A DNA stretch of 15,008 nt from DAINBT01 sp036732785. Its GTDB lineage: Bacteria > Planctomycetota > Phycisphaerae > Sedimentisphaerales > SM23-30. The translations under genes were made by a program, and so were the position numbers. The DNA is taken from positions 1 through 15,008 of the forward strand of contig CAZICK010000090.1 in the NCBI GenBank assembly GCA_964537505.1. Direction: 5' to 3'. The notes beneath the pieces were generated by a model. That model saw only the letters and a program-made list of their open reading frames with translations, did not search any database and was not told the origin of the DNA. This document shows positions 13,488 to 15,008 of the stretch, one piece after another (positions within the stretch are counted from its first letter, which is position 1; each line of letters begins with the position of its first letter).

Positions 13488-14789
13488 ATGAACAAGAAAG
13501 AATTGTTGTTTTTGGTTGGTTTGGTGGCCTGCTGGGCAGGTAACGTAAATGCCGCTGAGAATAACTTGCAAACCGAGCTTAAGCAGGCGCAGACTGAGAT
13601 TCAGCAGTTGCGGACTGAGATGGCCGAGCTGAAGAACAGTTCGAGTTGGCAGTATCAAACGCAACTTAAGCAGGTGGTTGCACAGATGCCGACAGCGGCC
13701 AAGGATGAAGGTGGCGGTGGTTTGATACTACCGGCCGGCTGGAGCATTAAGCCTCACGGGTACATTAAGCTTGATTTGGTTTATGACACCAGCAGTAACA
13801 ATGCGGGTAATTACCTCTTATATGTCAATCCAGAGACTGCCACCAACAATGACGATGATATGTTCAGTGCCACTGCTCGGCAGACTCGCTTGGGCATGGA
13901 CGTACTTGCCCCGAATATCGGTGATCTGGAAGTGATGGGTCGGGTTGAGGTAGATTTTTATAACCCGCAAATCGACCAGGAGAATAAGAGCACACCGATG
14001 ATGCGTCATGCTTACGGCCAATTGAAGGGAGCTGACTGGTCAGTGCTGTTCGGTCAGACTTCGGATGTCGTTTCGCCGCTATTTCCTGATACGCTCAATT
14101 ACACGATCGGCTGGCTGGGAGGCAACATTGGTTACCGAAGTCCTCAGCTTCGATACACCAAAACAGTGGATTGTCCCACGGGCGAAGGGAAAGTAAAGAT
14201 GGAAGTGGCCTTGGCGCGTCAGAATGGTCAGGATTATGATGGTGTTCTGGACGATGGACAGGATGAAGGTGCGCCGACGGTTCAGGCCCGCATTAGTGGT
14301 TCCAGTTGTGGAATGCAGGCTGGTGTCAGCGGACATTATGGCCGGGAAGAGGTCAACTGGGCGACATGTCCCGACCTTCATACCTGGTCATTGAACGGCG
14401 ACTTGGTGGTCCCGTTATGTCCCGAGGTGGAACTCAAGGGTGAGGTTTTCTGGGGTGAAAACCTCAATTCCTATCTGGGTGGTATCGGCCAAGGCGCTAA
14501 CACCGCTACGCACGATGAAATTGAGAGCTTTGGTGGATGGGCTCAGATTGGCTTGAAACCCTGTGACGAATGGGCTGTCAATGCCGGAGCAGGTATAGAC
14601 GATCCAACCGACAGCGATCTGGCTGCCGGGGCTAGGAGCGAGAACGTCTTTGCCTTTGCTAACGTCAATTACTTCTTCAGCAAGTACCTTTTGACCGGTA
14701 TCGAGCTTACTTGCATGCGAACGGAGTCCGAAAATGGCGGTGCAGGCACTAACTACCGCATCCAGAATTCATGGATGGTGAAGTTCTAA
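13488..14789 (+). CDS. Outer-membrane porin, DcaP-like, with N-terminal coiled coil
   Basis: The 433-residue protein starts with a signal peptide (MNKKELLFLVGLVACW... cleaved after NVNA, about residue 22). A short heptad-like coiled coil follows at about 25-50 (LQTELKQAQTEIQQLRTEMAEL spans it), as in porins that trimerise or tether to the cell wall through such a segment. After a linker, the barrel begins with PHGYIKLDLVYD and TARQTRLGMDV, a pattern shared by DcaP-like trimeric porins. Alternating beta-strand sequences run to the end, and the protein ends NSWMVKF with the terminal Phe recognised by the outer-membrane assembly machinery. It probably lets small solutes cross the outer membrane; substrate is unknown. 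Six or more cysteines, some in conserved-looking DCPTG, CPD and CPE turns, are unusual for a porin and could form periplasmic disulfides. It is a single-gene unit with its own terminator. Confidence 0.87.
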   Translation: MNKKELLFLVGLVACWAGNVNAAENNLQTELKQAQTEIQQLRTEMAELKNSSSWQYQTQLKQVVAQMPTAAKDEGGGGLILPAGWSIKPHGYIKLDLVYDTSSNNAGNYLLYVNPETATNNDDDMFSATARQTRLGMDVLAPNIGDLEVMGRVEVDFYNPQIDQENKSTPMMRHAYGQLKGADWSVLFGQTSDVVSPLFPDTLNYTIGWLGGNIGYRSPQLRYTKTVDCPTGEGKVKMEVALARQNGQDYDGVLDDGQDEGAPTVQARISGSSCGMQAGVSGHYGREEVNWATCPDLHTWSLNGDLVVPLCPEVELKGEVFWGENLNSYLGGIGQGANTATHDEIESFGGWAQIGLKPCDEWAVNAGAGIDDPTDSDLAAGARSENVFAFANVNYFFSKYLLTGIELTCMRTESENGGAGTNYRIQNSWMVKF

Positions 14790-14815
14790 CCGACCTTATA
14801 ATACAGGTAAGAAAG

Positions 14816-14855
14816 AATCGGCTGTCTTCCGCTATTGGGAGCAGCCGATTTTTTT
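14816..14855 (+). terminator. Strong intrinsic terminator of the porin gene
   Basis: AATCGGCTG (14816-14824) pairs perfectly with CAGCCGATT (14842-14850). The interior can extend the stem through CTTCC with GGGAG. A run of seven T (14849-14855) follows. It lies 27 bases after the porin stop. Confidence 0.9.
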
Positions 14856-14892
14856 GCATGGGGGAGTTGTTGGCAGCGGCTGGGCGGAGGCA

Positions 14893-15008
14893 GACGTAAG
14901 TGCTTATTTTTGGTCGTGGAAAATTGATGTAAGTCTTTATTTTTCGTTCGGCAGAAATGAACATAACTCCTTATTTTTGGTAGCGGGAAATTGTTGTACT
15001 GGATGCCC
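14893..15008. repeat. Imperfect 33-34 bp tandem repeat at the right edge
   Basis: Three units, 14893-14925, 14926-14959 and 14960-14992, each carry the core TTATTTTT at the same offset (14904, 14937, 14971), preceded by TAAGT-like and followed by GAAAATT-like sequence. The first and third units match at 26 of 33 positions. A fourth unit may begin at 14993 (GTTGTA) but diverges before the window ends. There is no spacer diversity as in CRISPR and no convincing open frame. Confidence 0.65.

Noticed and set aside
14893..15008. CRISPR array at the right edge
   Set aside because: Units abut without unique spacers, are imperfect, and no cas gene is present.

Overview
The window reads as ordinary chromosome of a Gram-negative (two-membrane) bacterium. 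Support for this is a C-terminal-Phe porin with a signal peptide, two secreted Deg-type proteins, and a housekeeping set (uvrC, purE, hslU, rlmN, ahcY). The mix resembles genomes of Planctomycetota, perhaps the Phycisphaerae: a short UvrC, MtnA, a stand-alone homocysteine methyltransferase, a Deg9-like protease and a porin with an N-terminal coiled coil. That placement is inference from gene content; there is no rRNA here to test it. I see no rRNA, tRNA, CRISPR array, transposase, integrase or phage gene.

Layout. 1-366 is an AT-rich gene-free stretch with inverted repeats and one terminator-like hairpin. uvrC (minus, 367-1698) lacks the usual C-terminal HhH domain and has a near-consensus sigma70 promoter placed so that transcription should begin at its ATG. 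Divergent from it run purE (1774-2292) and mtnA (2371-3423) on the plus strand; two related RNA hairpins flank mtnA. A minus-strand series then runs from 8882 down to 3507: ahcY, a divergent Gfo/Idh-type oxidoreductase, rlmN, hslU and a small NifU-domain scaffold. From the ahcY divergent region, a plus-strand series begins at 9093: homocysteine S-methyltransferase, a secreted Deg/HtrA-like serine protease, and a same-length paralogue of that protease that has lost its catalytic His and Asp. A 421-base non-coding stretch leads to a DcaP-like porin (13488-14789) with a strong intrinsic terminator. The right edge holds an imperfect 33-34 bp tandem repeat.

How it fits together. The methylation cycle is the clearest theme: AhcY splits S-adenosylhomocysteine to homocysteine and the divergent methyltransferase gene would remethylate homocysteine to methionine, while MtnA serves methylthioadenosine salvage and RlmN consumes SAM. 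A second theme is protein quality control: HslU in the cytoplasm (no hslV beside it, and with an unusual C-terminal tail) and the protease/pseudoprotease pair outside the inner membrane.

The best candidate for something little described is the protease plus dead-paralogue pair. Next come the HslU tail, the leaderless-type uvrC promoter, the paired hairpins around mtnA, and the oxidoreductase without the EKP lysine. Everything was read by eye; no database search was possible.
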